64,000 bases of DNA from contig VZTI01004085.1 in the NCBI GenBank assembly GCA_013397865.1, forward strand, positions 962,857-1,026,856, given 5' to 3'. Source of the stretch: Struthidea cinerea. Its lineage: Eukaryota; Chordata; Aves; Passeriformes; Corcoracidae. The position numbers and the translations under genes were made by a program. This document shows positions 61,280 through 64,000 of this stretch, piece after piece. The notes below the pieces were generated by a model. It saw only the letters and a program-made list of their open reading frames with translations, was not told the DNA's origin and ran no database searches. Every line of letters starts with the position of its first letter. Within the stretch, counting starts at the first letter, position 1.

Positions 61280-62220
61280 AAGATCCTGTGTAGAAGGACA
61301 GAAAAAATAGTACAGCAACAAAAGTAGCCATGAGAAGATGATGTCTCATTAACAGGCATGCTGCCACGTCTGTGAGGATACTCACACACTGACCCTGATG
61401 AGGAAGGGCTGTTTTCATACCGTCAGTGCTCATGGACCACCAGCCAAACCAAGCTCCCCACCTACAGTAATGACACATGGGCAAGGACTTTGCTCATCAG
61501 ATGGAAAGTGCAAAGCCATTTATTGTGCAGTCAGAATTCCCTAAATACCAGCACCCAACAGGATATAACATCATATAAACAGGAAAGGTGTTCACAGTGT
61601 CCCCCAATCACCTGGGGCATTGCACAGATTTTACCTAGTATGGTAATAGGTAAACAATCCCCTATAAGGCCACAAACTACAATGAACACTTCTCACAGGC
61701 CCAGTCTGTCCATAAACACACAATCCTCTCTCAGTCCATCCCCGGTGACCTGGATGCACTCCCAGGGTCACCTCCGGGCCCAGGACAGAGGCCCTCTCTC
61801 TGATCCTCAGGGCCTGTCTCTCTACCTCCCCCTAATGCACTCCAACACCCACCTTCTCTCTTCCACTGACCTGAACTCAGTCTTGTTCCCCAAGCCCTTT
61901 GAAGGGCACAAGTTCATCCTGGATGTCCAATCACCTGTCTGCATTTGCCAAGGGAGCCGTCAGAAACTCTCCTGGGCCCACACTCGTTCCGTGTTCACAC
62001 AGAGCACATCTTTACATCTGCACACAGAGCCAGACTCAGGCTCATGCTGCTTCCGAGCAGCATTTTATCTGCTAATTGCAAAAAATACAAACCCAAAACT
62101 TCCCATAGGCACACTTGTTATTTTTGCTATGAACTGCCCAATTAAACCACCACAGGTTTCCTGTGAGGTTGTATTGATAGGATCTCAACACGCAGATGGG
62201 TTTTCTCAGTGCAGGAAAGC
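61280..62220 (-). mobile_element. Possible LTR or retrovirus-derived segment
   Basis: On the minus strand GACTGCACAATAAATGGCTT (AATAAA at 61524-61519) looks like the R/U5 junction of an LTR. TTTATATGATG lies about 60 bp upstream, which would suit a TATA box. One candidate boundary pair is TGCAAAGCC (61509) to CAGTGCA (62213) with a perfect 6-bp repeat GGAAAG at 61503-61508 and 62214-62219, giving 705 bp. That choice leaves only about 10 bp after AATAAA, too little for a normal R/U5, so the true left end may lie further left. The plus-strand open frame 61490-62224 (244 codons, the longest in the window) runs antisense through it, has no recognisable domain and is rich in Ser, Thr, Gln and His. 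I infer an LTR-like repeat, weakly supported. The alternative is unique sequence with a chance open frame. Confidence 0.35.
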
Positions 62221-62325
62221 TTAACTGTGCTCCCCCTGCAGAGGACGTGTGCCTATCCTGAAGCTCATTTGAAGAGCAGAGTGACCAGGCCAGATTTCAC
62301 TGCTGTCCCACTCCTGCACAGTGTC

Positions 62326-62363
62326 AGCACTCCAGAATTCAGTGTCCAGAATTCAGCAGTGTC
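62326..62363. repeat. Short tandem duplication (TCCAGAATTCAG...)
   Basis: TCCAGAATTCAGTG is followed directly by TCCAGAATTCAGCAGTG. It looks like a local slippage duplication of about 15 bp. Confidence 0.75.
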
Positions 62364-64000
62364 CTTCATCCACCCAGTGCCAACGGGCTGGGCAGGACAC
62401 CCTTCAGGCCCTGACAGGTTGAGAGCAGCTGCACCCAAAGAAACTGTTCTGCCATCCTAAAAGAAATTTTGAGAATTAAAAAGTGAATAAAAACAAATAC
62501 ACATCAATTAGACAGGAAGGCCAAACCCTAAAAAATGTTACTGAATTAAAAAAAAAAAAACCAGAGCAACCAACAAAGGTTAAAACAAAATGGTCTTATT
62601 GATAAAAAATGCTTCAGTAGTTTTAAAATTACCTAAGAGTGGCTTTGGCCTTATTACTTTCAGTAAATCTGGAGGTTTGTTTTGTATTTTAACTTAAATT
62701 TCAAGTTATAAATGCACTTTGAACTGAAAATACAATTTAGAAAAACCTTTTCAAAATGGGACATTCACTAAAACTAAACATTTTCCCATGAGCAGGCTTG
62801 GCTTTGACAGAAAAATGTCAGCATAAAACATCCCCACAGCTCCATCCTGAACTGTGTGGCCCCTAATGAGAGGATATTCCTATCTGGCCTTCTGAAAACA
62901 TCTCTCAGTGCCCCACCACCCAGGCATTCCCAGACAGCTTTTGTCCACAGCCTGGTCAGACCATTGATGTTGCTTCTTCAGGATTTTTAGCTGCTGCCTC
63001 ACTCTGCCCTCCTAGCAGAGCTGCTCATCAGGAAAGCTCAGAGTCCTCTGCAAAGATGGGAGTATTGTTGCTTGGGATGGATAGATATAGTTAGATTAAC
63101 CCCCACTTTGTCTTCATTTGCTCCCGTCACAGCAAAGACAGAAATATCTGGCCCATCCACAGCCTCTGCCCAACCCCATTAACATTTGGTTAAAAGAGCC
63201 ACCAAAGGAGAGATTAACAGCTCCTCATTTATTTTAAAGTGTTTCCTGGTTTGTTTTTGAAATGCACCATCTGTGCTTCCACCACAATGTGTTAATGAAA
63301 CCTGGCTCTTGGTTCTTCTAGGGCACAAAAGTGATTTTAAATGCACCAGTAGCCAGGAACCTGAACCCAGAAGTTGCAGCTGTGACTGTAAGAAGTGTGT
63401 GGCAATAGCACATTCACCTTTCCACCTGGAAAAGCTCATCCCCACAGCTGCCAGGAGCTCTCTGAAGAAGGTTGTGAAAAACCCACCAGCCTCCTTTACA
63501 ACTCAGATGAAATGAGGCCAAGGAGATTTTAGCATCCATAGATTTCAAGTAATGGTTGGATTCAAACAGCTGGAATTGAAACACACTCCCACAGATGGTT
63601 CTTATGTTTGCTTTAGTTGTGGTTTAGCCAGTAGACTTTGAGATAACTGTGTCTGCAGGATCCCAAGGCTCTAATAAAGTTGCATTTCCCATGAGCTCTA
63701 TTTTTATTTGCATTGCTACAGGAGGTACCTTGGCATCTGCAAGACAAGACAGAAAGGCTTACAAAGTGGATCAAAGTGTAGGATTAGGGCACAAGTTGAC
63801 TCCTCAGATAAATATACAAAACCTGCAACTAAACTGTGCTTTGAAGAGGAATTTTAAATTTTATTAATTCTGTTTGGTGCTCTCTGACTGTGTACTCAAG
63901 ACAGAAACCCAAGATTTTTATCCTGCTTAAGGAAGCAGTAAAGGTAGTTAAATTCCATGCAGATTCTCTCAGACCAAAGCACATTTCCGCAGCAGATGAC
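62364..64000. other. Unique non-coding sequence to the window end
   Basis: Contains an A-run near 62549-62560 and a few short frames (63179-63445 minus, 88 codons; 63273-63515 plus, 80 codons) that overlap each other. No recognisable feature. Confidence 0.6.

Noticed and set aside
1..64000. CRISPR arrays, operons, tRNA or rRNA genes
   Set aside because: No regularly spaced direct repeats, no densely packed coding frames and no cloverleaf with A/B-box sequence was recognised. The composition and transposons are vertebrate.

Overview
The window reads as vertebrate, almost certainly avian, non-coding DNA, either intergenic or inside a very large intron. The avian reading rests on the transposons. 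There is a 5'-truncated CR1 LINE (46418-47475, minus strand) with the octamer repeat typical of CR1 3' ends, and a short CR1 3'-tail relic (15904-15974). There are also several solo retroviral LTRs, and no Alu-, B1- or L1-like sequence. The LTR family present twice (13159-14068 and 58133-59093) resembles one I associate with songbird genomes. That last point is memory, so bird is likely and passerine is only probable.

No protein-coding gene could be supported. Open frames are plentiful but short (about 60-244 codons). They overlap one another on both strands, show no recognisable domain, and the longest coincide with GC-rich or transposon-derived stretches. No tRNA, rRNA, CRISPR array, operon or bacterial signal was seen.

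Layout. 1-13158 is unique AT-rich sequence with simple repeats, an A21 run, a G15 run, small perfect hairpins and a small CpG-dense patch near 4000-4110. 13159-14068 is solo LTR copy A, which carries the only ambiguous base of the window (13365). 14069-40439 is mostly unique sequence with a CR1 tail, A-rich tracts, possible homeodomain/POU/SOX-type regulatory stretches, and a promoter-like CCAAT / GC-box / CCAAT / TATA arrangement at 35955-36036. 40446-40958 is a minus-strand solo LTR flanked by a perfect 6-bp duplication. 46418-47475 is the CR1 copy, whose reverse-transcriptase frame is broken. 48630-48880 may be an older CR1-like relic. 58133-59093 is LTR copy B with a perfect 5-bp target duplication. 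61280-62220 is a possible further minus-strand LTR that overlaps the longest open frame in the window. The remainder is unique sequence.

No genes act together here. The informative content is the transposon history and a handful of candidate regulatory or structural DNA elements. No novel biological system is claimed.
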